The notes: generated from the sequence alone by a model not told the origin. A DNA stretch of 32,760 nt from an uncultured Clostridia bacterium (GCA_946411635.1 CAMKES010000018.1:1-32760), one strand, 5' to 3'; positions 13,101 through 18,550 are shown, counted from the stretch's first letter. Translations and numbers: made by a program.

Positions 13101-16100
13101 ACAACCCTCATAGGTCGTATCCTGATAGGGGCGAACGGTATTGTATCCTTCCTCCTGATAGTGGAAGATACAATCTTTGAACGTTACAGGATAGACCTCG
13201 CCGCCCATGGAGTTCCAGCCCCAGTATTCGTTGTTTTCACAGTAATACGAGGTCGTACCTTTTTCTCCGCCCGTTCCGCTGTGGTGAACGTACGTCTTAA
13301 CGTGGAATACGGAGTTTGTGATACGGATTTCGCCGCGCAGATATCCGTAATAGATACCGTTATTGCACATTGTGAACGTGCAATGATCAATCGTAAGATT
13401 CGTTACAGAAGGATCATTGCCGATCATGGTTCCGCCACCGAATCTCTTTCCAGAGAAGTTGCAGTAGCTAAACGAAAAGTCATTTGCATCCTTTAGCGTG
13501 GATACAACAACACCGCCATACGTCGATGTAAAATCACAATGATCAAACGTGATATGGCTGCCGCGCATGGTCAGCGTAACAGACTTTCTCTCAAACAGGA
13601 TATCCTCAAACGTCAGATAGCTGTTCGTCTTTGCCATGCCGGTCAGGTCGGTGAGAACGATATAATTATCCGGATCCTCACCCTTGATCGTGACGCCGGT
13701 GACGCCGTCGGGCAGCGTGATCGTCAGCCCGGTGCAGTCGAGATCCTTCAGGATCACAATCGTCTCATTGGACTGAACCGCCTCAATTGCGCCCGCGAGG
13801 GTATCATACAGCGAATCGCCGATCTTCGCGACCGCTTCTGCCCAGACCGTGTGGATCGTCAGATCGCCTGCCGGGATGGTTGCCGGAACTGCGACGTCCC
13901 AACCCTTGAATATCCAGCCCGCTCTTGCAGGTACGGGCGCGGTGATGGGCGTGCCGTAGTAGTCGTTGAACGTCGCAAGGACCGTTTCGCCGTCCATGAA
14001 CGTGACGGTGAACTTCAGCTTGTTCCAGTGCGCCTTCAGACTGATACTCTCATGGATCGGTCTGGTGAAGTCAAATTCGTTGTTTCCGTCGAACCAGCCG
14101 AGGAACTCATGGCCGTCCTTTTCGGGATCATCGGGCTTGGTAACCGTGCCGTTGTGCGAGACCCTGACGGACCACGCCGCTGTGCCGTTGTCCGGATCAA
14201 ACGTGACCGTATGCTGTTCGATCCAGTTCAGCGAATACACCCTGCTTCCCGTAACGGTTTCCGTGGGTACGGGCGTCCAAAGGTTGTTCACGTCCAGGTC
14301 GTAGCCTTCGCGCGTGGGAAGCGGATTCGGAACGAACGTCGGCATCGGATCGCCGTACCGCGTGTCTTCCGTGTGCAGGGTTTCGCCCGTGTTGCCATCG
14401 ATAAAGGTGATCGTGCAGAGATCGCCGAGAAGCGTATAGGTCGTGACGCCGTCTGCTTCGGCCGTCTGCACGGTGTAATGCGCCGGTGCGTTGACCGTCA
14501 GGGTCTTGCCGTCGTGCTCGACCTTGAGGGTTTCTCCCACCTTGAGGGTATACGCTTCCGCGATATCCGCAAGGAGCTTGATCGTCTTCTCGCCGTTTGC
14601 CGCCGTGACCGCTTCCGCGAAGGTCGCATAACCGAGACCGTCTACCGCTGCAACCGCGTTGCCGACGGTGTACGGATACTCCGCGTTGCCGCTTGCGATC
14701 GGATACAGACCTTCCGCGCAGTATGCGGGATCCGGCTTCTCGGAGAAGTACCCGCCGGAGATGGTGAGCTTGCCGCCTTCGACCATGAATCCGCCTTTAT
14801 AATTGCCGGACTCAATGGTAGTATCATTCTGCTTGATTACAAACACCTGTGCATTATCGGAATTCTGCACAAATGTATTATTTGAAAGGGTTACATTTGC
14901 CGAACTTGATCCTTTGATACGATAAATGTAATCATCATCATCAATGCCGGAACAAGAAATGCTATTACCGGAAATAATAATGCTATTATGAGGGTTCGTA
15001 ATACTGATACCATTCTTTGCATTTGTTACGGTGCAATCAGTAATGATGATATCTCCCTCAACACTATTAAACTGTGCTAAACTATGTACGTTGTTTGCAG
15101 TTAATCCAGTCAATGTGACTTTCTTTGCGCCACTATTATTGTCAACTGCAAACACTTTATAGTCATATCCTGTTCCAACAAATGAACAGTTTTCAACTGT
15201 AATATTGTGTGCGTAATTGTATTTATTCGTATAGTAGGGTTTTGTGTTATCTTTCAGCGAGGGTACGTGGACAAAAGTATCGGTAAGCATTACCGAAGAC
15301 ACTTCAAATGTAATATCTTCGATCTTCAGTGTTTCGCTGTCATTCAACCTGTTGTCGCCATCAATCAGAATCTGACCAGAAATCTTATGATTATCGCCGT
15401 CAACAGTCAGGTTCAGTCCTGCCTTCTGATGGATCAAAACGACTTCCGTCACGTCCGCGAGCAGCGTGACCGTCACATCGCCGGTCTTTCCGTGCGCCGC
15501 ATCGATCGCCGCCTGGAGGGTCGGATAACCGACGTTGCCGATCGCTGCAACGGACTGCTCCACATAGAAATGTTTCTGAATCCAGTCGTCTTTTTTGTTT
15601 TCACGGAAATAAATGGTAACCGGTCCGGTCAGAGACGTGCTTGCATCGTTACCGGTACCGTCCGGAATATAATACGCATGTCCGTCTTCGACCTTGATCG
15701 CCTTAAACGTTGCGCCGCTTGCAAGCTGGGTAACAAGTACGTACTCTTCCGCGTTGGCGGGATTGACCGCAAACTTGTAGGCTGCCATATTGTCGGCATC
15801 GCCCCATTCGTTCATGCTGCCAACCAGATAGAAACCATCCGAAAGAGTCGTTGCCTGACCGTGACCGATTGCTTCCGTATCCTCACCGGGAGCAAACGGA
15901 TCCCCGAGCGGGTCCGTGATCGGTTCCAGGTCGATCGGTTCGTCCGCGGGTTCGTCCGCGGGCTCGTCCGCCGGTTCGTCCGCGGGCTCGTCCACGGGTT
16001 CGTCCGCAGGTTCGTCCGCAGGCTCGTCCGCGGGTTCGTCCGCAGGCTCGTCCGCCGGTTCGTCCGCCGGTTCGTCCGCGGGCTCGTCCGCAGGCTCGTC

Positions 16101-16361
16101 CGCAGGCTCGTCCGCCGGTTCGTCCGCGGGTTCGTCCGCGGGTTCGTCCGCAGGTTCATCCGCGGGTTCGTCCGCCGGATCGATCGGGTCCGAGACCGGG
16201 TCTGCCGGCCCCTCCGGGTCCGCTTCCGGATCCGAAGGCAGTACGACGATCGTTCCGTCGTCGTCGCCCGGTTCCGCGGAATCATCCGCGAACACCGAGG
16301 TCGGTGCGAGCGTGAGGATCATCATGACGCTCAGAATCATTGCGATCAAACGTCTTGTCAT
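1..16361 (-). CDS. Giant secreted repeat protein, adhesin-like (N-terminal 5453 codons; C-terminus outside window)
   Basis: The frame is open without a stop from an ATG at 16361 to the window edge. The start has GGAGGGG 6-7 nt upstream. Residues 1-25 form a signal peptide (Arg-Arg, hydrophobic core, cleavage after Val-Phe-Ala). An acidic linker and (ADEP)20 follow (about 62-142), then a CBM-like module (about 170-260). Right-handed beta-helix cassettes, each opened by a sequence like IGDxxYATLxEAxxAA, start near residues 271, 571, 841, 1296, 1548, 1854, 2125, 2438, 3001, 3271, 3351 and 3694. InlB/Flg_new-type B-repeats (GYxFxGWxxxxxxxDF) separate several of them (near 648-834, 2714-2991, 3633-3694 and 4015-4076). 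A Big_2 Ig-like domain lies at about 1211-1294. ALGH repeats fill about 4081-4575 and from 5071 on. Known proteins with this make-up are surface adhesins or stalks. The wall anchor, if any, is beyond the edge, so the anchoring mode and ligand are unknown. Confidence 0.95.
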   Translation of the reverse strand, partial: MTRRLIAMILSVMMILTLAPTSVFADDSAEPGDDDGTIVVLPSDPEADPEGPADPVSDPIDPADEPADEPADEPADEPADEPADEPADEPADEPADEPADEPADEPADEPADEPADEPADEPVDEPADEPADEPADEPADEPIDLEPITDPLGDPFAPGEDTEAIGHGQATTLSDGFYLVGSMNEWGDADNMAAYKFAVNPANAEEYVLVTQLASGATFKAIKVEDGHAYYIPDGTGNDASTSLTGPVTIYFRENKKDDWIQKHFYVEQSVAAIGNVGYPTLQAAIDAAHGKTGDVTVTLLADVTEVVLIHQKAGLNLTVDGDNHKISGQILIDGDNRLNDSETLKIEDITFEVSSVMLTDTFVHVPSLKDNTKPYYTNKYNYAHNITVENCSFVGTGYDYKVFAVDNNSGAKKVTLTGLTANNVHSLAQFNSVEGDIIITDCTVTNAKNGISITNPHNSIIISGNSISCSGIDDDDYIYRIKGSSSANVTLSNNTFVQNSDNAQVFVIKQNDTTIESGNYKGGFMVEGGKLTISGGYFSEKPDPAYCAEGLYPIASGNAEYPYTVGNAVAAVDGLGYATFAEAVTAANGEKTIKLLADIAEAYTLKVGETLKVEHDGKTLTVNAPAHYTVQTAEADGVTTYTLLGDLCTITFIDGNTGETLHTEDTRYGDPMPTFVPNPLPTREGYDLDVNNLWTPVPTETVTGSRVYSLNWIEQHTVTFDPDNGTAAWSVRVSHNGTVTKPDDPEKDGHEFLGWFDGNNEFDFTRPIHESISLKAHWNKLKFTVTFMDGETVLATFNDYYGTPITAPVPARAGWIFKGWDVAVPATIPAGDLTIHTVWAEAVAKIGDSLYDTLAGAIEAVQSNETIVILKDLDCTGLTITLPDGVTGVTIKGEDPDNYIVLTDLTGMAKTNSYLTFEDILFERKSVTLTMRGSHITFDHCDFTSTYGGVVVSTLKDANDFSFSYCNFSGKRFGGGTMIGNDPSVTNLTIDHCTFTMCNNGIYYGYLRGEIRITNSVFHVKTYVHHSGTGGEKGTTSYYCENNEYWGWNSMGGEVYPVTFKDCIFHYQEEGYNTVRPYQDTTYEGCTFEKGITLDVLAGLTDTYTECYIKDGDETVLLTAANYADVINLRDTADAIVPVAIVDGTIYYSSVKTPDMTEAVDAAFAASEFAAGTYTFYCDPNPVLSTLEAYAGKYAAYQDETTKTWIVYKLVTGINVAPEELVFVKGDTETKTLTATIVPDEAMNKELVWTSSDETVATVDENGVVTPVGQGTATITVALKAQPDMKAEATVKVCVAKIGDTLYATIQEAVDAANENEVIEVIAAGEYTLPNLPKKVTLEGKVDGVEFSHTGTGNIAATTAGTTFKNVTFNLGNNNYHGFQHNGGLTFEDCTFNGKFFTYGNETYQDCTFTHSGDYNMWVYGGSTIVYNGCTFNNNGKFLHLYNESGASLIDVTVNNCKFINSGSANKAAVNVKETCGSKALKYNVKITGCTLQGAFPTNSTSDTLVVGADGLWQVDDRLTNGAEPGITVYLDDVLVYPVYKASVSDGTTTTKYTSLKNAIAAANELSGEVTVTMLADETIAVTGYALTINSGKNVVLDLNGHEVVGHCTDANTSALIRNLGTLTIKDSGENGKLIGGADPTWTWDGSDDYSGSYASNLIRNEGTLVVDGGYLFNASSGSAAYAIDNYGSGKITINGGTVDAKKASAIRMFYCNGGAVTVTGGTVGGESNYMGIQVMGGSNVAINVSGGTISGTYALYSNSTGTSTTTISGGTFNGYVGFAAAYADTIAISGGKFNSWVGTWGDHTEFISGGEYKVEPDAEYIVRGKCAIQREDEWWIIGEAVAVRIFTENGEEKTIGYATLEAAFAAANDDETIKVLKDIEVAQMINVTKTVTLDLDGHKVSRNNGGSIVMIKDGATLTIDGTKENSEIYGRINVGTSGNNNGSVVLNGGYYHCCSGETVLHVNGECMNSNVTIKSAKVTSPDDNGIQLNGKGTHVIENSTISGKTAVYIKAGTVTVTGSTLESTAAAHTDYSFYNNGSNPTGDAVVIDVCGYPGGDPSVAFGDGNTIKVAEGSGNLQIGYYEKEEKETPAVVTAKDNTLTVPKDYKWVETETTGVYKLTKKVYVAEIVGGEKYETLAEAVAAVPTDGTETEVKLLADITGETVAFNGGRNIVLDMDGHTFTPGYAYVLNGQLKLTNGTVKDTLWVYGLNTDESGMTSKLTVDATATIEADYAIVLTNMNGTANCYDASIEINGTVDGIVWVMGNILAGDSVINVNSGAKITGDDIAIALNGNAIVNVYEGATVTGETGIEVRAGELNVTGGTITATGTFAEDPNGSGTTTTGAAVAISQHTTNLPIKVTISGGSLTGEKALYEVDLEDETTEYVTVAVTGGYFTGKVGSENLKGFITQGHFSEEPEASYIIPGKCAVQDGEWWVISDAVAAIGDVGYASLAKAIAAAQNGDVIRMLKDVEEAGNTIGKSVTLDLGGHKLTGRLTVDAGTVEVKNGTIEGRFDAYDNANVTLASDATVNGQVVVWGDGTFGEAGCKTPTITILGKVENSGDAAISTNGTDLSGANIIIGEGAVITSDDIAIYLPSGNLTVNGGTITGATAVYVKSGKTTITGGTLHGTGAAAEYSYYGNGGNPTGDALVVDNCGYPNGDPVVEITGGTFTSDKAKGIGAYYDKTNRTELALVTSTDNTITVRDDQMWVETETAGVYKLVEAVVVTFVTGEGASAAPEAQRIEKSTKAEKPANPEKTNYNFLGWFAEGATEAFDFNTPVTADITLTAKFEGKPVRIIYANYFTGEIIEEFNVHYGDPKSMYTISQAAIDSIPARPGYHFNLNDMWTIPVDDTATKDVVYILKWIKGLTVQFVYDNGTDPVSVDVDQDTTVAKPADPVREGYDFAGWFNGNNAYDFTKPVTESLVLTAHWTPKKMTVTFDTDGGNEIAPVEVDYDTAVAEPAAPTKNGYVFAGWTLNGEPYVFTAAVKGNITLKATWVDAVASIGDVMYAKLEEAFAAANDGDTVKLLKDVTITGITVGKKVTLDLGGYEVSSEAPELFAVTATGDMTITGNGRITGPANGADFDSKALITVDGGKLTVENGTLTATGAGSDGMYGVYVMANGTAVFGTEDGGPTITSHFAAIGTNNTTAPATIVVNGGTYTANATPANNEWWYYFCAPIYAAAAGSYTINGGTFNGYYGLSDRYVNVEQTVAINGGTFNGTSGTQIFVDGKTGSAGVENRRITSETNTLTVPDGYAWLALEEGGYLLSEAVAKVGDVCYATFEEAFAAEGVRTGEAVVTLLKDGAAYTFRAGEIMKVQLANEQVTFEYAAEDGVTVKVEGPVNGVTTYTALTAVASIGDKLYATLAEAFAAANDGDTVKLLKDVEESVSNAKSVTLDLGGHTLTGRLTVDAGTVEVKNGTIKGRFDAYDNANVTLASDATVNGQVVVWGDGTFGEANCKTPTITILGKVENSGDAAITTNGTDLSGANIIIGEGAVVTSDDIAIYLPSGNLTVNGGTITGATAIYQKSGTLTVNGGTITGNGAAAEYSFNGSGAYATGDAIVVESCGYPNGEPTAAINGGTITSSNGLQIGYYEKEAKEKPAAVTSATDDLTIPDGYIWVTEEDHYRLAKGVTVTFNADNGSDPVVVTIEKNTKVTKPEDPAKDGYVFAGWFNGETGFNFNTPVNENIELTAKWTEAVAKIGDKLYATLNAAIDAVNGGETIELLKNVSEYAVIAEGRNFTLDLGGHTLTGYIDQYDATVTIKNGTVAGTIYLNGLESGQNGRLTIAADATVESDYAIILYQNETDGQTGNGCTIDINGTINGMVWVMGNITSGDSVINVNDGAKISGDDIGIALNGCATVNVKEGATVTGTATGIEVRAGVLNVTGGMITGNGTATTVTPNGSGTTTSGAGIAIAQHTTGLDITVNISGGTITGNTALNAANPQNNTAGTISVAVTGGSFHGTEATVNSDDERVDHFVSGGEFSIPVEPENVVEGKLCTTILTNEHGMYYIVDAITVTFNADNGSEPTTVKVPKGEPVAKPATDPTKEGYVFEGWYDGNNAYDFTKNVYEALTLKAKWAENAYDVVYEWSDDNKTVTATATCTNNSEVEPIIVTVDTTAEITKPATCEEKGQTTYTATFASAPFETQTKTVEDIEALGHKWTFVDFTWTETETGYTAVANFKCENDAAHTKTVEATVTAETTAATCEEAGKTVYTATATFEEKDYTDTKEVAIEALGHKWTFVDFTWTETETGYTAVANFKCDNDATHTKTVEATVTAETTDATCETAGKTVYTASVTFEEKDYTDAKEIAIEALGHKWTFVDFTWTETETGYTAVANFKCENDAAHTKTVEATVTAETTAATCEEAGKTVYTAKATFEEKDYTDTKEVAIEALGHAYGEPEYVWTKTETGYTVTATVTCANDPTHVITENGAVTFATITPATCETEGEGLYAATFTNAAFTTQLKNDVIPALGHKYGEPTYEWTRTETGFTVTATMICENDPRHVVTETVTAAYEVITAPEAEQDGLGRYTAAFTNEAFETLTKDVVIPALGHDDVLVTFMDGETTVATQTVKYGEYAEKPADPTKDGYTFLGWYKGDELFDFTTQVTESITLTAKWASIIWTLTTPYTPSATLMPEGATFSEFELAWYPKDMSIGRYQDGWWVGMLFTAPEAVTADNIVNTTYSNDGGETWKSFNNAKDSGDNYPAYMQAWLPLSPESIEYAINNHTVLTWTYKFAWDGNTETAQTFVITIDPQNVTLTKDDEVEIKTVDGKILEYTVTFDADGGTPVPEAQTVRYMKKATAPETNPTKNGYKFFGWYKGDELFDFDTKIAEDVTLTAKWENTIWTMEAITPNPNGQNTPNQIIFRDPNGLTADWVAKDESIGRMEDGWWFGVKFTAPTLGVVETATYAVNGGETKVFKDHKDGADWMGAWGYVNEEIVETALQYGGYAGYTYVFHNDESDTTGQTFRFFIDLNNIDLMKDGEVELRTRDGKIVTQTVTFDADGGTPVPEAQTVRYNKKATAPETNPTKEGYVFKGWTLNGEAFDFETKITEDVTLVASWEENAYTIAYEWSEDNKTVTATATCTNNPEASATETVNTTAEITKPATCEAKGETTYTATFANELFTEQTKTVEDVEALGHKWGEPTYVWADDNSTATATRVCENDPSHVETETVNTTSTVKTAATCEATGETVYTATFTNEAFTEQTKTVVTEALGHAYGEPVYVWSEDNMSVTATVVCANDPTHKITDEGVVTFTTVKAATCEEAGEGLYVATFTKAPFTIQLKNVELPALGHKWTFVDFTWTETETGFTAVANFVCDNDASHTKTVEATVTSETTGAVCEAAGKIVYTAKVTFEEKDYTDTKEVAVEALGHAYGEPTFEWTATETGYTVKATAVCANDPTHTLTVDATVEAVTTAATCEEAGKTVYTATAVIDGKTYTDTKEVEIPAL
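1160..4120 (-). repeat. ALGH repeat block 1 and twin unknown modules
   Basis: From 4120 to about 2640 lie six repeats of about 80 residues. Each holds ATCEEAGKTVYTA, EALGHKW, TWTETETGYTA and a two-residue-spaced CxND or CEND motif. ALGH occurs near 3890, 3650, 3410, 3170, 2935 and 2700. Repeats at 3173-3412 and 3653-3892 are almost identical. From about 2640 to 1160 follow InlB-type B-repeats that bracket two copies of an unrecognised module (about 2030-2515 and 1370-1840). This repeat type is common in Firmicutes surface proteins and its function is unknown. Confidence 0.85.
5791..6186 (-). repeat. Beta-helix cassette A, copy 2
   Basis: Partner of 8527-8922, in the same frame and orientation, with a low density of mostly synonymous differences. 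The flanking beta-helix turns (CGYPNGEP-type) are also shared, so the full related module is longer (roughly 5640-6290 and 8380-8990). Confidence 0.9.
8527..8922 (-). repeat. Beta-helix cassette A, copy 1
   Basis: This stretch is nearly the same, base for base, as 5791-6186, exactly 2736 bp (912 codons) away. Both encode the series VDAGTVEVKNGTI, RFDAYDNANVTL, VWGDGTFGEA, VENSGDAAI, GEGAVITSDDIAIYLPSG and LTVNGGTITGATA. A duplication inside the gene, or gene conversion between the copies, explains the match. Confidence 0.9.
12480..12735 (-). other. Big_2-type bacterial Ig-like domain in the giant protein
   Basis: Residues about 1211-1294 carry the Big_2 signature: INVAPEELVFVKGDTETKTL, then VWTSSDETVATVDENGVVTP, then GTATITV. 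This is the only such domain noticed in the visible part. It sits between two beta-helix cassettes and probably acts as a rigid spacer. Confidence 0.85.
14820..15420 (-). other. AT-rich beta-helix segment inside the GC-rich giant gene
   Basis: This in-frame stretch codes for a beta-helix with Asn-, Ser- and Ile-rich turns (for example ITVENCSF and IIISGNSISCSG). It is visibly AT-rich, with AT-ending codons, whereas the flanking gene prefers C or G at third positions. The reading frame is intact across both borders. A module of different origin recombined into the gene is a reasonable inference. Confidence 0.6.
15580..15850 (-). other. CBM-like beta-sandwich module in the giant protein
   Basis: Residues about 170-260 contain DGFYLVGSMNEWG, then YKFAVNP, EEYVLVTQLASGATFKAI, YYIPDGTGND and VTIYFREN. 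This series of spaced aromatic strands resembles the E-set starch-binding-like (CBM48/CBM20-type) modules seen in clostridial surface proteins. If correct, the exposed N-terminal tip binds an alpha-glucan or another glycan. The assignment is by pattern only. Confidence 0.5.
15937..16176 (-). repeat. (Ala-Asp-Glu-Pro)20 stalk: twenty 12-bp tandem units
   Basis: Twenty consecutive 12-bp units of the form GGYTCGTCCRCN (plus strand) lie in frame. They encode ADEP nineteen times and VDEP once. Third positions vary between units while the peptide is nearly constant, so selection acts on the protein. The stretch is strongly acidic and proline-rich, directly after the signal peptide and a short acidic linker. 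Such segments usually form extended, unfolded spacers in wall-crossing proteins. Unit number is likely to vary between strains by slippage. Confidence 0.95.
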
Positions 16362-16396
16362 TTGTTTCCCCTCCGTACAGAGTATTTTATTGCACG

Positions 16397-16415
16397 GTAT
16401 ACACCATGCGTATAC
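16397..16415. promoter_or_regulatory. GTATAC-N7-GTATAC inverted repeat at the predicted transcription start
   Basis: Two self-complementary GTATAC hexamers, 7 nt apart, lie directly downstream of the -10 box of the giant gene. They could be an operator, or a short hairpin at the 5' end of the mRNA. No regulator family is recognised. Confidence 0.4.
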
Positions 16416-16422
16416 ATCTTGT

Positions 16423-16451
16423 ATTATAGAATGGTATTCGGATAAAAGCAA
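16423..16451 (-). promoter_or_regulatory. Sigma-A promoter of the giant gene
   Basis: On the minus strand TTGCTT (16451-16446), a 17-nt spacer and TATAAT (16428-16423) form a good promoter. The start point would be near 16416, giving a leader of about 55 nt. A/T tracts lie just upstream of the -35 box. Confidence 0.75.
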
Positions 16452-16628
16452 GCGAAGTACGCGTCTAATCGTATAGAAAAAACTGCTTTTTTGTTTAAAT
16501 TGTACGATTTACTGTACAGAAATGACCCAATTGCGACATATATGCACCATAACAGCGGTTTCCTGTACGAAAAGACGTGAACAGACTGTTTCGGACGCGC
16601 AAAACGGCAGGTCGTCTGAAAAAACGGC

Positions 16629-16665
16629 AAAAAACAAAACAGCATGCAAATATGCATGCTGTTTT
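16629..16665 (-). terminator. Rho-independent terminator of the esterase gene
   Basis: A 12-bp perfect stem (AAAACAGCATGC with its complement, loop of 6 nt) is followed on the minus strand by a run of six T, 26 nt after the esterase stop codon. Confidence 0.85.
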
Positions 16666-16690
16666 TGTATGTTTATGCAGTATTGGAGGA

Positions 16691-18460
16691 TTATTCACTC
16701 CATCCGGTCATGCGGTCCATGACGGCATAGAAGGCGAGGTCCGTTTCGTCGGTCATGGCGACGACGTCGCCGAGCCCGAGAACGCGGACGCTTTCGGGAT
16801 CGGACGTCCATTCGGGCAGGCCTTCGCCGTTCGGATCGCCGGAGACTGCATAGTTTTTCAAATATGCAACGATCGTCCGTTCCAATGCATAATCGCTCTC
16901 GTCGAACAGGCGGGAGGACGCGGGAAGGTTGCCGTAGAAGTAGATCAGCTCGCCGCTGTGCCACGCGCCGAGACGGCCGTTGCTCTTGCTGAAGCAATAC
17001 TCGTAGACCGGAATGCCGTTTGCGGCGGCGAGACGGTTCAGGCAGTAATGCGGATAGTTGAAGAAGACCGCGCCGTAGATCCGCGCCCAGTACGCCTTCG
17101 CCTCCTCGTCGGTCTTGGGATCGTAGAGCGCGAGGATCTCGTCGGCGTATTCGCCGAAGTAGCCGCGCACCTTTTGCTCGTAGGTTTTGAGGTTCGCGTG
17201 GTCGAAGATCAGGAACGGACCGCTTTCCTCCGTGTTATAGCCGTGCAGGATCGCTTCCTCGTTGTGGACGCCCTTTTTGTACGACTCGTACGGCGTTTCG
17301 GTGAGCGCGTAGCCGTCGACGGTCATGAAATGCTGCGTGTACGCCTCGTTGACAATCTTGTCCGCCGGAAGCGCGCGCAGTTCCTCGACGGTGGTGACGC
17401 CGTACCGCGCTTTGAGCTCTTTGCCGGACGCGATCGCGTCGTCGTACGAGCGGAACGAATGCGGCGGAACGACCGACGCGACGGTGGAGCTTTCGAGCAG
17501 CACGCGGCGAAACAGGCCTTTTGCCAGCGGCGAGGTGCACAGCGCGCTGACGCTTGCCGCGCCCGCGGACTCGCCCGCAAGCGTGACGTTGTTCGGATCG
17601 CCGCCGAACGCCGCAATGTTGTCGCGCACCCATTCGAGCGCCTTGATCTGGTCCAGCAGGCCGTAGTTGCCGGTCGTGCCGTTCGGGGATTCCGCGGCGA
17701 GCGCTTCGTCCGCCAGATATCCGAACACGCCGAGCCGGTAGCCGAGGTTGACCACGATCACGCCTTCGCGCGCAAGGCCGGTGCCGGCGTAGTCGCCGTA
17801 CCAGGGCTGGCCGGTCTGCAGCGTGCCGCCGTGGACGTACACCAGCACGGGCAGGCCTTCGGCCTTCCCCGCCGGCTTCCAGACGTTGACGTAAAGCCCA
17901 TCCTCGCTGACCGCGGGGCGGTAGTTGTCGGAAAGCGAGAACGTATACTCGTGATAGCCGATGATCTGCTTGAGACTGCCGATGATCGGAAGCTCCGTGG
18001 GCTGCATGCACATCGGCGCAAAGTGATCCGCGTCAAGCACGCCGTCCCACGGATCGGGGTCCTGCGGCTCGCGCCATCTGAGCTCGCCCACCGGCGGCTT
18101 GGCGTACGGGATGCCCGCATACAGCTCGACCGCGCCGTTGTCGATCACGACGCCGCGGACGTCGCCCTTTTCGAGCGAAACGACGTCGGTATAGACCGGG
18201 GAGCTGCCGTCGTACGCGGGGACGCGGCGAACCGGCGGCCAGCTCAGCAGCAGGATCAGCGCGAACGCGCCGACAAAGCCCGCCCAGCCGAGCAGTTTCC
18301 AGTACCATTTGTTTCCGTGCAGGACCTTGACAAACAGGATCACGAACCCGACGGCAAGCGCGAGCAGCAGAAAAAAGCCGAGCAGCGTATTCTTGTTCAG
18401 CTCCAGCACCGCAAGCATCAGCAGCAGCAGGATCGCAAAAGCAATTCCGAAAGCAATCAT
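16691..18460 (-). CDS. Type-B carboxylesterase with an N-terminal three-helix membrane anchor
   Basis: Product of 589 residues. The alpha/beta-hydrolase part follows the carboxylesterase/lipase type-B pattern: start block near GIPYAKPPVGELRW (116-129), oxyanion-hole HGG (210-212), nucleophile Ser298 in GESAGA, probable acid Glu412 in GYNTEESG, and catalytic His501 in AWHSGELIYFYG. The family hydrolyses carboxylic esters; the natural substrate is unknown. Residues about 2-20, 26-47 and 56-73 are hydrophobic, so unlike most relatives this enzyme appears to be held at the membrane, with the catalytic domain probably outside. The ATG start has AGGAG 7 nt upstream. It is a single-gene unit with its own promoter and terminator, beside genes for secreted proteins. 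Confidence 0.93.
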   Translation of the reverse strand: MIAFGIAFAILLLLMLAVLELNKNTLLGFFLLLALAVGFVILFVKVLHGNKWYWKLLGWAGFVGAFALILLLSWPPVRRVPAYDGSSPVYTDVVSLEKGDVRGVVIDNGAVELYAGIPYAKPPVGELRWREPQDPDPWDGVLDADHFAPMCMQPTELPIIGSLKQIIGYHEYTFSLSDNYRPAVSEDGLYVNVWKPAGKAEGLPVLVYVHGGTLQTGQPWYGDYAGTGLAREGVIVVNLGYRLGVFGYLADEALAAESPNGTTGNYGLLDQIKALEWVRDNIAAFGGDPNNVTLAGESAGAASVSALCTSPLAKGLFRRVLLESSTVASVVPPHSFRSYDDAIASGKELKARYGVTTVEELRALPADKIVNEAYTQHFMTVDGYALTETPYESYKKGVHNEEAILHGYNTEESGPFLIFDHANLKTYEQKVRGYFGEYADEILALYDPKTDEEAKAYWARIYGAVFFNYPHYCLNRLAAANGIPVYEYCFSKSNGRLGAWHSGELIYFYGNLPASSRLFDESDYALERTIVAYLKNYAVSGDPNGEGLPEWTSDPESVRVLGLGDVVAMTDETDLAFYAVMDRMTGWSE

Positions 18461-18491
18461 GGGGATCTCCTCTCCGTTCTTTCCTTATCGT

Positions 18492-18520
18492 ATTGTACCG
18501 TTTCGCGGACGCGCCGTCAA
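18492..18520 (-). promoter_or_regulatory. Sigma-A promoter of the esterase gene
   Basis: TTGACG (18520-18515), 17-nt spacer, TACAAT (18497-18492). The -35 box starts two bases after the T-tract of the preceding terminator, a very tight packing. Confidence 0.75.
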
Positions 18521-18522
18521 CG

Positions 18523-18550
18523 AAAAAAGCGGACGCATCGCTGCGTCCGC
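18523..18550 (-). terminator. Rho-independent terminator of the first FN3 gene
   Basis: A 9-bp stem GCGGACGCA with its perfect complement and a 4-nt loop, followed on the minus strand by six T. It lies 14 nt after the stop codon. Confidence 0.9.

Larger units (their letters stand above)
16362..16690. other. Intergenic region, 329 bp
   Basis: An AT-rich spacer that holds the giant gene's promoter and leader on one side and the terminator of the esterase gene on the other. In the middle (about 16460-16625) no gene or RNA was recognised. Confidence 0.7.

Noticed and set aside
15937-16176. CRISPR-like or satellite repeat
   Set aside because: The 12-bp units are directly tandem, in frame with the giant gene, and have no spacers. 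They encode ADEP.
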